Of a stretch of DNA of 64,000 nucleotides, positions 44,094-54,902 are shown in pieces. Under the pieces are notes generated by a model. It ran no database searches. It had not been told where the DNA came from and saw only the letters and a program-made list of their open reading frames with translations. Within the stretch, counting starts at the first letter, position 1; every line of letters begins with the position of its first letter. This DNA comes from Takakia lepidozioides (taxonomy: Eukaryota > Streptophyta > Takakiopsida > Takakiales > Takakiaceae), in contig CM060732.1 in the NCBI GenBank assembly GCA_030704615.1, forward strand, positions 3,222,001-3,286,000, given 5' to 3'. The position numbers and the translations under genes are program-made.

Positions 44094-45543
44094 TCATACA
44101 CCACTACCCTTCGATCATAACACAGAGGCAGAACGACGGCGCAATCCAAAGGATTGCCAAAAGACGGTGGATGATAAGGGCAAAGCCATTAAACCAAGCT
44201 GCGAGTACTGCGCCAACGCTGCCCATCTAAAAACGGACCACGTACCAAAGTGGATGAACACAGCTCAGAGGGATGAACATAAACTGACCGAAACTGGACA
44301 ATCATCAACGACCGTCAGTTTTAAACAAAACAAATCACGAAGAAAAAACCAGCGGAAGAAAATCAAGCACAAAAGGGATGAAGTTTTCTCAAAACCATTA
44401 TCTGAGGCTAAATGCTTCATGGTAAGCCTGGGCCCAGCAATTAAAGCTAATTACGCTTTAAACCTAGGCAACCAGCAGGACAGAATTACCTCCACGAGAA
44501 CCTCAAGAGAAGTTAGAGGAGAAACCTACAGAGAGGAACCCCTACTTAAACCCAGGAGCGAACTTCTCACCTTCTCTTCCGCAAACTGGAAATTGTTGTA
44601 TACAGAACTTCCAGTGTGTTTCATACTCCTTGTGATACAGGAATTGGTGCTCCAATTCCTTACAACAACCGCGAGACTAAGAGAAATGGCAGGCACCAAG
44701 CGGAAGGCACCAAGTTCTTATGCGCAAGTCAATTTCCAAATCAGCCCGGTGTTGCGGAAGATTGAACAGGACACAGAGACACAAGAGACGTTGGACAATC
44801 TTGGCCTGCGATACTTCATCACCACGCTAGACTGGAACCTGAAGCACGACGAGCTATGCAGGGAGTTCTTGGAGAATTACAACACCAGCACTCGGAGCAC
44901 AAATGTCCACGACACACACATCGTGCTGACAGAGAAGTACTTGGCGGAAGTATTTCACCTTCCCAGTCTGGACGTACCACCGCACATCGGCAAACCTCCA
45001 AGGTTTGTACTCGCAGATTTGTTTGAGAATCTCAACCAAGCAGATCAAGACTATACATGCAGTCACAGCAAGAACCCTGGCTTCAGGAAGATAGCCCCAG
45101 TACTTAGCACGTTGCTTTGCCTCAGGAAAAACCATAGCTACTGTACCAAGGAGCCAATCGACCAAGTGTTGATTTGCTTCAATGGGCAAATCGTGAATTG
45201 GGCAAGCTTTTTATTGAAGAAATTAACTCAAGAACTGACCAGATTGACAAAGAAGAAGAAGGAAGCAACTGTTACCATGGCGACTCCCTTGTTACTCCAG
45301 ATGATTCGACACGCTGTACACCTAACGGCCGAAGAGCAAACGACGTTGGAAATTATGCAACGGGTAGACACAATGGAGAAAGAAGGAAGTGAGACGATAG
45401 CAGATCAGGAAGAAGAAGAGGGCGGACTTGCAAAGAGAGCCCGGATCAACAAAGCAACCACAAGTGCAGTAGCAGAGGACATCATCAACTCGACGGCTGA
45501 TTCTCCAGTACAGAGAGAAGGGGAGAATCAACAGCTAGAATGA
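43957..45543 (+). CDS. Accessory ORF, N-terminal part
   Basis: An open frame after integrase. A convincing start is [18 protein letters not shown] at 44685. Blocks: [36 protein letters not shown], a region [20 protein letters not shown], and an acidic/basic tail (AKRARIN). The [15 protein letters not shown] block matches the accessory ORF at 12.5 kb and resembles a domain found next to plant retrotransposon pol genes. Function unknown. Confidence 0.55.
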   Translation: MTKPLYMIYTPTRKIKLKRMSAKPHAPLLVLNSEMYAPDHPTDSGNHTPLPFDHNTEAERRRNPKDCQKTVDDKGKAIKPSCEYCANAAHLKTDHVPKWMNTAQRDEHKLTETGQSSTTVSFKQNKSRRKNQRKKIKHKRDEVFSKPLSEAKCFMVSLGPAIKANYALNLGNQQDRITSTRTSREVRGETYREEPLLKPRSELLTFSSANWKLLYTELPVCFILLVIQELVLQFLTTTARLREMAGTKRKAPSSYAQVNFQISPVLRKIEQDTETQETLDNLGLRYFITTLDWNLKHDELCREFLENYNTSTRSTNVHDTHIVLTEKYLAEVFHLPSLDVPPHIGKPPRFVLADLFENLNQADQDYTCSHSKNPGFRKIAPVLSTLLCLRKNHSYCTKEPIDQVLICFNGQIVNWASFLLKKLTQELTRLTKKKKEATVTMATPLLLQMIRHAVHLTAEEQTTLEIMQRVDTMEKEGSETIADQEEEEGGLAKRARINKATTSAVAEDIINSTADSPVQREGENQQLE

Positions 45544-45576
45544 GGGAACAAACCACAGACCAACGAAGCAACGCCC

Positions 45577-46626
45577 ATGGAAATTAGCCATGGCAACACC
45601 GAAGCACAGCAAGCAGCACACACAGAGGCCACACAATCAGAGGAAGGATACATAGTGGCACAACAACAACAGATAGTACAACAGGCACCCGACCAGCAGC
45701 AACAACAGATGGTGCAAGAGGCACCGAGTCAGCAGCAGCAAGACGAAATTCCAATTTGGAATTACTACTAGCACAACAAGTTCTAGATACAACAGCATGG
45801 GACACAGGGTTGGAGGAAGCACCACAAAATGTCATTCTGCAGGCAATACAAGCATTGGGGCAACTGACAGTTTGTATGGACAGAGCCAAGGATTACATCA
45901 GCCTGGAAAACCTGAACATGATCTTAGACCACATCAAAGAGAAGCACCAGAGGGAATTGGCCACTGCAAGAACAGTATGTAACCATGAGGTTACAATTGC
46001 AGCATTAGAAGATCAAAAGTCGACCTTACTCCGCCAATACAACACGTTGGCACAACGCAGAGATGAGTGGGAGCAAAAGTGGGAAAGATAGAGAGACGAA
46101 ACACGCCATATCCAAGCCGACCTCGATGCAGAGCGAGAGAGATCTCGGAAAACAGAGATAGAGGTGGAAACACTCACAAGACAGGTGCAACCATTAAAGC
46201 AGCAGGTGGAGACACTCAAGGGGCAGCTGAGGACTGCCAGAGATCAGGGAACCAAGTGGCTCAACAGCAACACTACACTGCTAAAGCAAAGGGAGAATGC
46301 TGAGAGCAGGTTGTTTACCGCCACCACAGAAAGAGACATTGCCATGGGCAATGAACAAGAATGGAAGCAGCAGCTGGAGAAGCTGACACTGCAAGTAGGG
46401 TTGGATGCAGCAGACGCAGCCTTAGCCAGAGCCTGGTTGAATGAAGGGAGTGAATTGGAGATGAAGAAACTCAACAGGGCAATGGTGAGGCAGATGAAGT
46501 GCCAGTTGGCGAAATTGGTGACAGATATTCATGAGGAGTTCCTGCCACCAATTCCAGAACAAGAGGAGCTCATGGACGAAGAGGATCAAGAGGAGCAAGA
46601 TCACGAACGAGAGACACCAATACAAT
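45577..46626 (+). pseudogene. Accessory ORF, Gln-rich and coiled-coil part
   Basis: The Gln-rich stretch VAQQQQIVQQAPDQQQQQMV (45650-45770) is followed by heptad-rich coiled coil (DHIKEKHQRELATART; VETLTRQVQPLKQQVETLKG), ARAWLNEGSELEMKK and an acidic end. Stops at 45769 and 46089 (TAG, both possibly CAG) and frame changes break it. At 46626 it is cut, within the codons for P-I-Q, by the nested element and resumes in frame at 58513. Confidence 0.6.
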
Positions 46627-46984
46627 TGTCAAGTTAAATAAGCACAGTGTGAAAACAACTAGAATAAAGCTAGTTATTTGTATTTAACACTTGGATTTAG
46701 GTCAAGTGTTAAGTCAGGTGTCAAGTTTAGTTTGACACCTGAACCGCCTTATCTTCACGAGAGCGGCAGTCGCGCAGCTCATCTCTCTCGAGTTGAGCCT
46801 GCGCGACCGAGCTCCTTCATGCGTTTAGATCTGAGTGTGCTTATGATGGGAGTGTAGGTTGTTGTGGGGTGGAGTCCCCATAGCTTGGGGTGCCCCTGGC
46901 TCGACTTCTATTTTAAAGAGTGATAGCGATGGATTTCATATTTCTTGTGTTGAGAGTGTGTGTCCTTTTAGCTTTTGTTTATCA
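46627..46984 (+). repeat. Left terminal repeat of the nested element
   Basis: TGTCAAG...TTTATCA, 358 bp, differing from 58065-58422 at two positions (CAGCTC/CAACTC and TCCTTT/TCATTT). Contains the dyad CAGGTGTCAA/TTGACACCTG around a six-base loop at about 46716-46741. No primer-binding site is recognisable just after it. Confidence 0.85.
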
Positions 46985-47173
46985 ATCGAGAGAGATGGAA
47001 CTGTATCTAGTTTTCTAGTGCTAAGCTAGATGTGACGTTCCTGTTTTTAAGCACTATTATAATATAGCTTGGTTACGAGAGCTTGGAGGTAGACTGGCTA
47101 TGTGTGCCTAGTGGAGCATAACAGGAAGGCGAGAACCACTCGAAGTGTCGCTGCAGCAGTTCAAAGCCAACAA

Positions 47174-47411
47174 TATTCTCGTCCTCTTGGCAGGCACTGC
47201 AGCAGGCTGTCTGCCTTGTTCTGAAAGCGTGGGGGGCATGTCCTCATCAACAGTTGCAGCATAGGGATGGCTTCTGCCGCTACCATGGCTTGTGCTTTTC
47301 CCACCTCGGCAGGACTGGAGGACCAGGCTTGACGTAGTAGGAACAAAGCCTCAAGTGCTGCTTTCTGTGCTCTTTCATTGCCAGCCTTTAGTGCACCCAC
47401 CAGCTGCGCGA
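47174..47411 (-). pseudogene. Captured exon of a CSI1-like (cellulose synthase interactive) gene
   Basis: The minus-strand translation [20 protein letters not shown], then [20 protein letters not shown], then [20 protein letters not shown] and DSLLQCLP matches the last armadillo repeats of land-plant CSI1/POM2 proteins, just before their C2 domain. A CGCAG acceptor precedes it and homology stops at CLP, so it is one exon. No other part of the gene is nearby, and it lies inside a retrotransposon in antisense orientation. Confidence 0.7.
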
Positions 47412-47702
47412 TACGATCACATGCAGGGAAAACCGACCGTAGCGACCGTAGCTGCCAGGGCCTTGGTGACTCCCGCTGCAGGCGTGGATGCTGTGCGGCA
47501 GCAGAGGTTGCTGAGTGGTCGGGCCTTGCGAGTGTCGTCCGTGCCCTCCAAGATTGGTGTTGGGGCCCGTGGATTGTGGGGTTATCTCTTGCTCAACCAT
47601 GACAAGTGATGCTCCCGTCCCCAAGCTGCCATAGGTAGATGGCTTAGCTATTTCTGCCATTGGGCAATGCCCTGAGCTTTCAGAATCCTCACCTTGAGTG
47701 AT

Positions 47703-48212
47703 CTAGGGACTGGAGACTGGCCATGTCCGCTTGTTTGTCAACGTGAACCCAAATATCTTGCAGTCTTGCTCCACCTGCGGGCTGGGTGTGCAGACCTGCT
47801 GCAGCTCTGGCTGTTTGGGGCAAACACCTACTGACAAAGAGTGTCCTTGCAGACCAAGCAAACCATTCTCCGTCTGAGTTTGATTGATGGGCAGTGACCG
47901 CTCAGGCATTCCAACCACTTGACGAGATGAAGGTGCTGATTCATTTGCTAATGTGAACCAACTAGGTAAAGAATCATGCAAGGAAGGCTGTTGCGAGGAT
48001 CCAGTAAACGACTGCCACTGCAATTTGTTGCTTGATGGCTCTGTTACAATGTGATTACTGTAAGAAAGATTCAAACCTGCCAGGTTTATTTCAAGATCCT
48101 TCACAAAGAAAGCTCTACCGTGCAGCATGGAGCAGCGCTGGCATGAGTTGGATAACCGCAGTTCGCAAGGGAGGGGCTGGCAAGCTGTGAACGCTGATAT
48201 CTGCACTACCAC
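47703..48212 (-). pseudogene. Captured plant gene fragment, possibly auxin response factor
   Basis: An open minus-strand frame of 169 codons with Gln/Ser-rich sequence and, near the end, DCKIFGFTLTNK, which resembles the CRLFGFSLT segment of the middle region of ARF proteins. The rest (NLAGLNLSYSNHIV, SLHDSLPSWFTLAN) is not recognised. The ARF assignment rests on one short motif and is weak. The ORF looks like genuine protein sequence. Confidence 0.35.
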
Positions 48213-48464
48213 AACGTCCCTAGGATGAATACAAAGTGCCTAGAGTGAAATGGATAGCTGGAGAGCTGCTCAGGCCCATACATTTGGGGAGTTAAGAGTC
48301 ATATCATCTACATTGAGGGCGGAGGCCAGGCATCGGAAATGGACCACCTTGTGTGGAAACTGATCGCAGGCATGATGGAGCGTGTGGAGAACAACCGAGT
48401 TGCACTCACTGTCAATACTGGTTGGGGTCGACTTGGGTGGTGATCGCAGGCATGATATGAACAT

Positions 48465-48633
48465 GTGGAGGATGACAATGCCAGTCAAGCACAGCGCTAC
48501 ACCAAGCGTGACCAGAGCACATGCTTGCGCCACAGTGAAAGTGGCATGATTGATCAGGTTCTGTTGACAACCAATGCTGATGGACTGCGGTTTGTGAAGA
48601 TTAGGGTTAGGTCAATCCGAATACCTCAAATAG
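48465..48633 (+). pseudogene. Captured exon of RNA polymerase II subunit RPB2
   Basis: [40 protein letters not shown] and [14 protein letters not shown] correspond to the highly conserved C-terminal half of RPB2. The next expected residues (KF-SRHGQKG) are absent, so the fragment ends at the IPQIGD exon border. It lies inside the nested retrotransposon on the sense strand. Confidence 0.75.
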
Positions 48634-48702
48634 GAGATGCCCCCATGCCGCTGATGCCAAGGACGCGGTGATGCCCTGTGCTGTTGTTGTAAGTCCCGCC
48701 AT

Positions 48703-48703
<1 letters not shown>

Positions 48704-48749
<46 letters not shown>
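48704..48749. repeat. (CT)n microsatellite
   Basis: About 23 uninterrupted CT dinucleotides directly after the RPB2-like fragment. Confidence 0.95.
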
Positions 48750-49139
48750 GGAAGACTGCTGCTGTGGAGTGCGCTCGGAAATGGGGCAGTAGTGTGCTCA
48801 CAGTGCGAGGGGAACAGCCTCGGGAACCCGTAGATAATCAGGGAACAGGAACCAAGACAAGTATTTTTTTTTAAAAAAATCGTTCTTTGATCTAATTTAA
48901 ATTAGGTAGAGCCTGTTTGGCCATAACTTTGGCCTACCAAGGCCGTTGGACCCAAAACTTGCGCAGGGACCTACAGAAAGGGGAAATCTAGCTATCTAGA
49001 CCATGGTTTTTGTTTTTGGGACTCTGCTAAAAATCTATGGAATTTTTAGAGTGTGAGTGTGCCATGAAAGATCCACAATCCTGTTTCTAGAACCTGTTCT
49101 GGTCTACATGAGAGATAAATCTGGGGATGTACTCCTTGT
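48750..49139. other. Spacer before the first element ORF
   Basis: AT-rich, with a T8/A7 tract near 48866-48878. No coding sequence recognised; probably untranslated leader of the element. Confidence 0.4.
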
Positions 49140-49889
49140 ATGGCTGGGGGAAATGAGGACGTAATTGAAGGGCAGGTCTCTTCTCTTAGCCTGTGCACCC
49201 AAGGGGACAAGATTTATGTTTCCCAAGGAACTCAGACTGATTTGAGTGGAGAACAGTTGGACGAGTTGATTGCATACTGGGAGTCAGGCATTAGTAGTGG
49301 ACAACAAACTGCTGTAGTTGGCGTTGAGGGCCTCAATATTGCTTTGGACAGTCAGAACCCTGTTGGAGCCAACAGTTCTGCAGCTTTAGGTGGAATACCA
49401 AAGTGGGTGAAAGCTAGGCTTGGAACACAGCCAAAGACAGCCCCGGGGACCAAGGTGTTCAGTCACAAGGCCGTGGTGTATTGGAGTAGAGGAGCAGGAG
49501 CTACACAAGTTTGTGCAATCAGACAGCGTTGCAGCCGGACACGCTCTGCACAAGGCAACCACAAGCGGGGGTTCATTAGCAAGGACAAGTTTGTTCTGTT
49601 TGAAGGAGATGCAGTCATTCGCAATGAGGACACCCGCAACCGTCTCAAAGCTTTCGAGTTGAGAGACTATCAGACCCTACCTTTGTTTTTTTTAGTGTTC
49701 AGTGAGCGGGAGATAGGGGAGTATTGCTTTGTTTCTACCTGGCAGAAAGAGGAGGAGGGTTGGTTAGAGCGAGCTACTGTAGCTTGGGACAAGGTTAGTG
49801 GCAGGTTTCTGGACATAGATATACCTCCTACACCTTACCATCATGCAGAGCGAGGCACTTTGAGAGAAGTCTGGCAGTTGATAGCATAG
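49140..49889 (+). CDS. Unknown ORF upstream of gag in the nested element
   Basis: 249 codons open from MAGGNEDVIEGQVSSLSLCT. Features: YVSQGTQTDLSGEQLDELIA, a basic middle (AIRQRCSRTRSAQGNHKRGF), FVLFEGDAVIRNEDTRNRLK, a YCFVSTWQKEEEGW strand and DIDIPPTPYHHAERGTLREV at the end. I do not recognise a family. Being intact while the downstream genes are broken, it may be under constraint or simply recent. Confidence 0.5.
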   Translation: MAGGNEDVIEGQVSSLSLCTQGDKIYVSQGTQTDLSGEQLDELIAYWESGISSGQQTAVVGVEGLNIALDSQNPVGANSSAALGGIPKWVKARLGTQPKTAPGTKVFSHKAVVYWSRGAGATQVCAIRQRCSRTRSAQGNHKRGFISKDKFVLFEGDAVIRNEDTRNRLKAFELRDYQTLPLFFLVFSEREIGEYCFVSTWQKEEEGWLERATVAWDKVSGRFLDIDIPPTPYHHAERGTLREVWQLIA

Positions 49890-50401
49890 ATCAGGATTAG
49901 ATCTTGCTTGGTCGGGCTTCTATTCTTCCCCTCCATCTCTGTACTATTTTCATTACCTTGTACTTGTAGTTGCCAAAGCCTCTCTTGGTGGAGGCCAGTC
50001 AGTCCGGGGTTTTGGGCTGGGATATTCTGCAGGTCAGCACTGCAGATGGATTTGGTGTGGGGGTGTTGATGTTTTGATTTCTTGTGTTTGGATCCCCCCC
50101 AACACCTGCATGCTTGACTGTGCGCCATGTTGGTTTTGTGTGGGCGCTTGCTTTCATAGGGATTAGGCCGGATTTGATCACCGGTCAATCCTAGAGTATG
50201 TTGTCGGTGGTGAGGCTGGAGTGACGACCAGCAAGACCACCAGTGTTTCTTCTATGGTGAGACTGGGTTTGATGACCAGCCAACCATAGGAGTTCTTGCG
50301 GTGGATGCAGGTGCAGGTGCCTTGAGCCACTGGGATATGACCCTTAAACTGCAACAGGTGCCTACCCGTGTCACTATTAGAATTAGTAATAGAGCCTTAT
50401 A
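49890..50401. other. Spacer between the unknown ORF and gag
   Basis: No coding sequence recognised. It contains similar GGTTTGATSACCRGYCAA blocks near 50168 and 50268 in an imperfect ~100-bp direct repeat. Confidence 0.4.
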
Positions 50402-51409
50402 GTGTCACGTGGGGGAGGTGCACATTGTGAGTGTCATCACGGAGTAGCCAGGGGTTCTGAGGGGAGTACGGCTACAGGCAGTAGCAGTGAGAGTGGGTTC
50501 ACTAGACGAGGTATTCGTTTCAGACCACCTTCACCTCCACCCTCAACTAGTGCAGAGTCAGACACAGACTCGGAGGCTTCATCAACAGGTGTGCAGTTTC
50601 ATTCGCCATTGTTGTGGAACGACATGGAGGAGATGTATGGAGCTACCAAGGGGCCTCGTAGGTACTCTGGAGCTGTGGGCACAATCGAGTTGGATGACTT
50701 TATCCAGGAGTTCGACAGCTGGTGTGATTTGCAGCAGATGCGCAATCCACAGCTATTCACCCCATTCATGGCGTGGAAGGGACTGTTCCAGCATTTGGAA
50801 GGCCCGCCTATGGACGATTACCACGAGTTCAGGCGAGGACATGAAGCAGAGATTGAGGAGTGGAGGATGTATTGGTCACCTGACTACGTCTCCATTACTC
50901 GAGGCACGACGCGACCAGTAGCTGCATCAGTACCAATATCTCCCACTGCCAGCACTAGTAGTGGAACAAGTAGTGCCGGTACTTCTGCAGGTGGTACCAA
51001 TTCAAAAGGTGCTACTACTCCTCCTGCCACGACTACAACACATGTGCCTAGATTCAACCCGGTGGTGGAGTTCTTCCAGGAGTTGCGGAGGAACTACCAA
51101 GGTGTACGGACAGAGAAGCTGCGAAGTTTGCAAGACTTCTAGCACAAACCCAGTGAGAGCTTGCGAGAGGCCTACACTCGTATGAGACGCTTGATAAGTG
51201 TGACCCAAGGGGTTACTGAAGCTCAGGCAATCCAGTTCTGGTATGGAATTCGGGACAAGGAGCTCAGGAGAAGGGTGCGGGATGCAACCCTGTTACAAGC
51301 AGCCCAACCCACATTAGCAGATGTCTTTCTGCTGGCTGAGCGGATTGAGCTCAACATGGTGGAGGAGCGAGTTGTTACCATTGGGTTTGGCAAGGACATG
51401 CCTGCATGA
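50402..51409 (+). pseudogene. gag of the nested element
   Basis: Ser/Thr-rich start, then the retrotransposon gag domain: ELDDFIQEFDSWCDLQQMRN, LFTPFMAWKGLFQHLEGPP, ESLREAYTRMRRLISVTQGV, AIQFWYGIRDKELRRRV. TAG at 51140 (probably CAG) splits it in frame, and TGA at 51407 ends the frame. Forms the capsid that packages element RNA. Confidence 0.75.
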
Positions 51410-51511
51410 GGCGTAGCTGCCAGCCTATAAGCACAAGGGACTGCCCAACAGCGTGGTCAGGGGGGCAAGGTTTCCCAACCCAAGTTCCATGGAGCTTACA
51501 GGGGACCTCAG

Positions 51512-53356
51512 GTGCAGAGGCCCGTCACATCTTTTGCAGGCCAACAGCAACCAGGGGTGATATGTTGGACATGTGGAGGACCCCATGTCAAGAGAGATTG
51601 CCCAGAGAGTGGCAAAAAGGCCGGCACAAACACAGCCTGCACAGTTGCAGTGTGGGCATTGTGGCAAGTATGGACATGGAGATGCCCAGTGTTATGACTT
51701 GCATCCTGAGTTGCGCCCAGGCCAGTTCCAAGGGAACAATGGTGGCCGGGGGTGAGGTGGACCAGCCCAGAGAGGACGAGGTGGTCGGGCACGAGGTGCA
51801 GGCCAAGGGCAAGCTCAACATGGCCAAGGACGCGGAGGTCAGGGTGTTGACCAAGGCATAGCCAACCGGCTTCAGCAGCTAGAGCAGAGGCTCGCTGCCA
51901 TGGCTACAGCTCAGGCGGTACCGGCTCCCAGGCGGGATGGTCTACCTCCTGCTCCTGAGGGAGGAGATATGGGAGGCATGGGATTCATGTGCGGAGTAGC
52001 ACTACCACTAGAGAAGGTGGAGTCTGCTGCAGCCGTGACTCGAGGAGCAGCACGAGTTCCTGAGCCACGAGGTGCAGAGGTGGAGTTGGATCCACAACGT
52101 GGGGAGGCAAGCCGTCAAGCAAGGCTGCCTCAGTCATTCACCTTGGCGGAGACAGTGTCAACGCCATCCATGGCACCTAGTTCTCGCCCGACTGTTACCG
52201 AGGCGGAGGTTTCTATGCCATTAGGGAGAGCTACACGTGCAGCACTGACACCTGCTGCCAAGGCTAGTGCAGCCGGTGTGTTGTTGGGGGCAGCCACCTC
52301 TGTGTGTCAAGCCCACTGTTCTCGGCAACCATGATTGCGACGCCGGGGGTAAGACCAGCTGCAGTGTTCAGACTAGCAGCAACACTCTGTGAGAGTGGGG
52401 AGGTCACTTCATCTTCTACGGAGTTATAGGAAGGTGTAGTGGCAGAGGGATCCTCGGATTTGAGGGTCAAGACTGCCACGGCTGCGCCATGGCAAGCTGC
52501 AGCTGCCAGGTTGACGGAGCTGCCAGCTAGGCCAGCCTTTGAGCGCGCCATGGTGACACCTGGAGTTGTCTTGTTAGACAACCAGGATGACATTTTCTCT
52601 TTGAGTGGACCGACAGACAAGAAGTACCGGCCACTGCGGGTCTTGTTGGACTCGGGAGCTCAGCCACTGATGTTGGGCAGAGCTGCTATTGCAGGTTTGG
52701 GCCTCATGGAGGCGGATATGGAGCCTTGTCCTTTCCAGATACAGACATCTCTGGGAGGATCAGAGCAGGCTCGGGGCATGACACGGCATCAGTTGGCCAT
52801 TAGACTGCAGCCGGATCATCCTATCGATGGCTCACTAATGCGAGCCAAAGCCATTGTGACAGACGCGGTCTCTTACGATGTCCTTGTTGGTGGGGCAGTG
52901 TTATACCCCATGGGCTTCACCCTGGACTTTTGGGAGGAGTCAGCATTCTACAAGCCTGGATGGCAGTCAGGGGATGGTCGTCGTGCACAGCTCCTTGTGA
53001 CATTCATTGGGGGTATTGCGGCTGCCCAGCGGGGCAAGATGCCAACACTAGCCGCCTTTACAGCTACAGTTAGTTGGCCTGGAGAGTTGCTGGAAGGCAA
53101 TGCCCATGCAGAGGATGTGCCACCTCCAGCAGAGCAGGATGACATGCATGGTACGGCGGAGTTGCCTGCCATGGTTGCTCACACTCCATTATGGGGTACG
53201 AGCAAGGATTTGCAGCAGGCTGCTGATGGACGGGTACAACAAGCCTGGGTAGAGGCCTTCGTACCGTCAGGAAGAGGAGAGTGCGGTGATTGCACCAGGA
53301 CCACCTCAGTTGTTGCCATTGGACACCACACCTCTTGTGTGGCAGTGCCCGGATGA
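51512..53356 (+). pseudogene. Zinc knuckles and aspartic protease of the nested element
   Basis: Knuckle 1 CWTCGGPHVKRDC (51560) and knuckle 2 CGHCGKYGHGDAQC (51650) are in different frames, so there is a frameshift between them. Low-complexity Ala/Thr/Pro sequence follows to 52430. The protease is in the original frame: LRVLLDSGAQPLMLGRAAI (~52630-52690) with the D-S-G catalytic triad and VLVGGAVLYPMGF as the second landmark. Confidence 0.7.
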
Positions 53357-54605
53357 AGGCATATGCCTTCTGGACTTGTTTGGCGGGATCAGCACTGGAT
53401 TGGCTGCAGTACTGCAAGCAAGTGTACGAGTTCGACGTTACCTGTATGTGGAGAGGGATGAGACTGCACGACGCGTCTCACTGCGCCATGTTGCTCAGTT
53501 GGTACAGCAGTACCCTGATTTGTTGCCAGTGTCTGCAGTTCGTGGATACCAACAAGCCTTGCCAGCAGACATTTCGTTGCTGGGGGCGCAGGATTTGGAG
53601 CGGGTTGGCTCCATTGATCTGGTAGTGGCAGGTTGGCCCTGCCAAGGCATTCATCAGCCGGGCATGGCAATGGATTGCGAGACTCGAGGACGGGTCTGTT
53701 TTGGGAGATGGTGCGGATTTTGCGCCACTTGCAGCTTCATCAAGCTGTATCTCCAGCATACATCTTGGAGAATGTGCCACTGATGGGTGATTCTCGGGCC
53801 AGGGTGATGGCCAGTGTGCATCAAGTCCGGTCGTGGCTTGGGTCAGCAGTGTTGCTGGATGCAGCTGCAGTGGGTCACGGGCTCATCGTCCACGGCTATG
53901 GTGGACTAACTTGATGCCACCCGCACTGCTCAAGCGTGCATTTGATGGGGTGCAGCGGCCAGCACACCTCACAGTGGATAGCATTTTGGACACAGGGAGG
54001 CAGTCTCAACGTGTGAGACACGATGACCGTTCGCCTTTGGCAGTGGTCAACAGGTGGGTCAACCACGAGCAGCATTACCTACACTGCTCAGCTTCCCAGG
54101 ATCCCATGCTTTTCGGGATGGTGGACCTGGCCTCTTGTGGGATAGCCAGTTGCAACAATTAGTGGAGCCTAATGCTGACGAGCGCGAGCGGGCGATGGGT
54201 TTTACCACTGGTACCACGGCGGTGCCATCTCTTTTTGAGGCATCACGTCGTCAGGTGTTGGGGCAAGCAATGGATCTCAATTGCTTGACCTGGATTATCA
54301 GCTTGGCTATGGCTGAGCAGCGCAGAGTACGGAGTACACTTCCCTTCATGGTCTCCTTGCCTACCGAGACGGTACAGGCAGCGAGTGGGGGCGAGCAGGT
54401 GAGGACCACGGGGTGTAGACATCCATGGCACACGTGGGAGGTGCTCGAGGTTCAGAGGGAGTTGGCAGCCAAGGCAGCTGTGATGGATGAGGTTGGGGAT
54501 TCTTCTCGGGTTGAGGAGGTTCTCAATGATGAGATGATGGGGCAGGATGAGGCCTTGTCATTGACTGAGCAGGAAAGGAGTACTGCTCAAGAGGTTGCAA
54601 CATAG
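53340..54605 (+). pseudogene. DNMT3-like cytosine-5 DNA methyltransferase within pol
   Basis: C5-methyltransferase motifs in order: I CLLDLFGGISTGLAAVL (~53360), IV DLVVAGWPCQG with catalytic Cys (~53625), a LFWEMVRILRHLQ helix, VI YILENVPLMGD (~53755), VIII LDAAAVG / RPRLWWTNL (~53860-53915), IX/X EPNADERERAMGF and LGQAMDLNCL (~54165-54280). The LDAxxV...RxRxWW spacing and the short size without an N-terminal domain fit DNMT3 rather than DNMT1; the order is not permuted as in DRM. Frameshifts near 53690, 53870 and 54110 and a TAG at 54603 break it. It would methylate cytosine in element or target DNA if intact. Confidence 0.75.
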
Positions 54606-54721
54606 CAACCACGGGACGCGTCCTCTACCTCTAAGCCCACTGGACTTAAGGTTGCAGTTACGGAGGACAATTGGGAGCCTGACATTGGACCCATTGTCAC
54701 CGGAGGAGAGACCTCCCAAAG

Positions 54722-54890
54722 ATACTGAGTTCTCATCTGAATCAAGGACCTCTCCATATCACTATATCTATAGGGTCTCCGAAAGATTGGCGTGTCAGTA
54801 GCCAATTCAATGCGAATCTCTTGACCCTTCAGTGCTCCCAAGTCCTTCAACTGAAGGCAAAGCAATTCCTGTTAAACCCCAGGAACCGCC
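54722..54890 (-). pseudogene. Inverted segment of the reverse transcriptase N-terminus
   Basis: Read on the minus strand: KDLGALKGQEIRIELATDTP then IFRRPYRYSDMERSLIQM, the usual start of gypsy RT just before the VxxxxxSPVVxVxKKDG strand. On the plus strand that strand follows at once (ELSGGEYASATVLPAKKDVY, 54905). About 170 bp has thus been inverted in place. Confidence 0.75.
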
Positions 54891-54902
54891 GCATACGTCG
54901 TA

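Noticed and set aside
47174-48633. Functional CSI1 or RPB2 host genes
   Set aside because: Only single exons are present, in mixed orientation inside a retrotransposon, with no neighbouring exons.
53389-53670. Minus-strand ORFs across the methyltransferase domain
   Set aside because: The plus strand carries the ordered methyltransferase motifs; the antisense frames are shadows.
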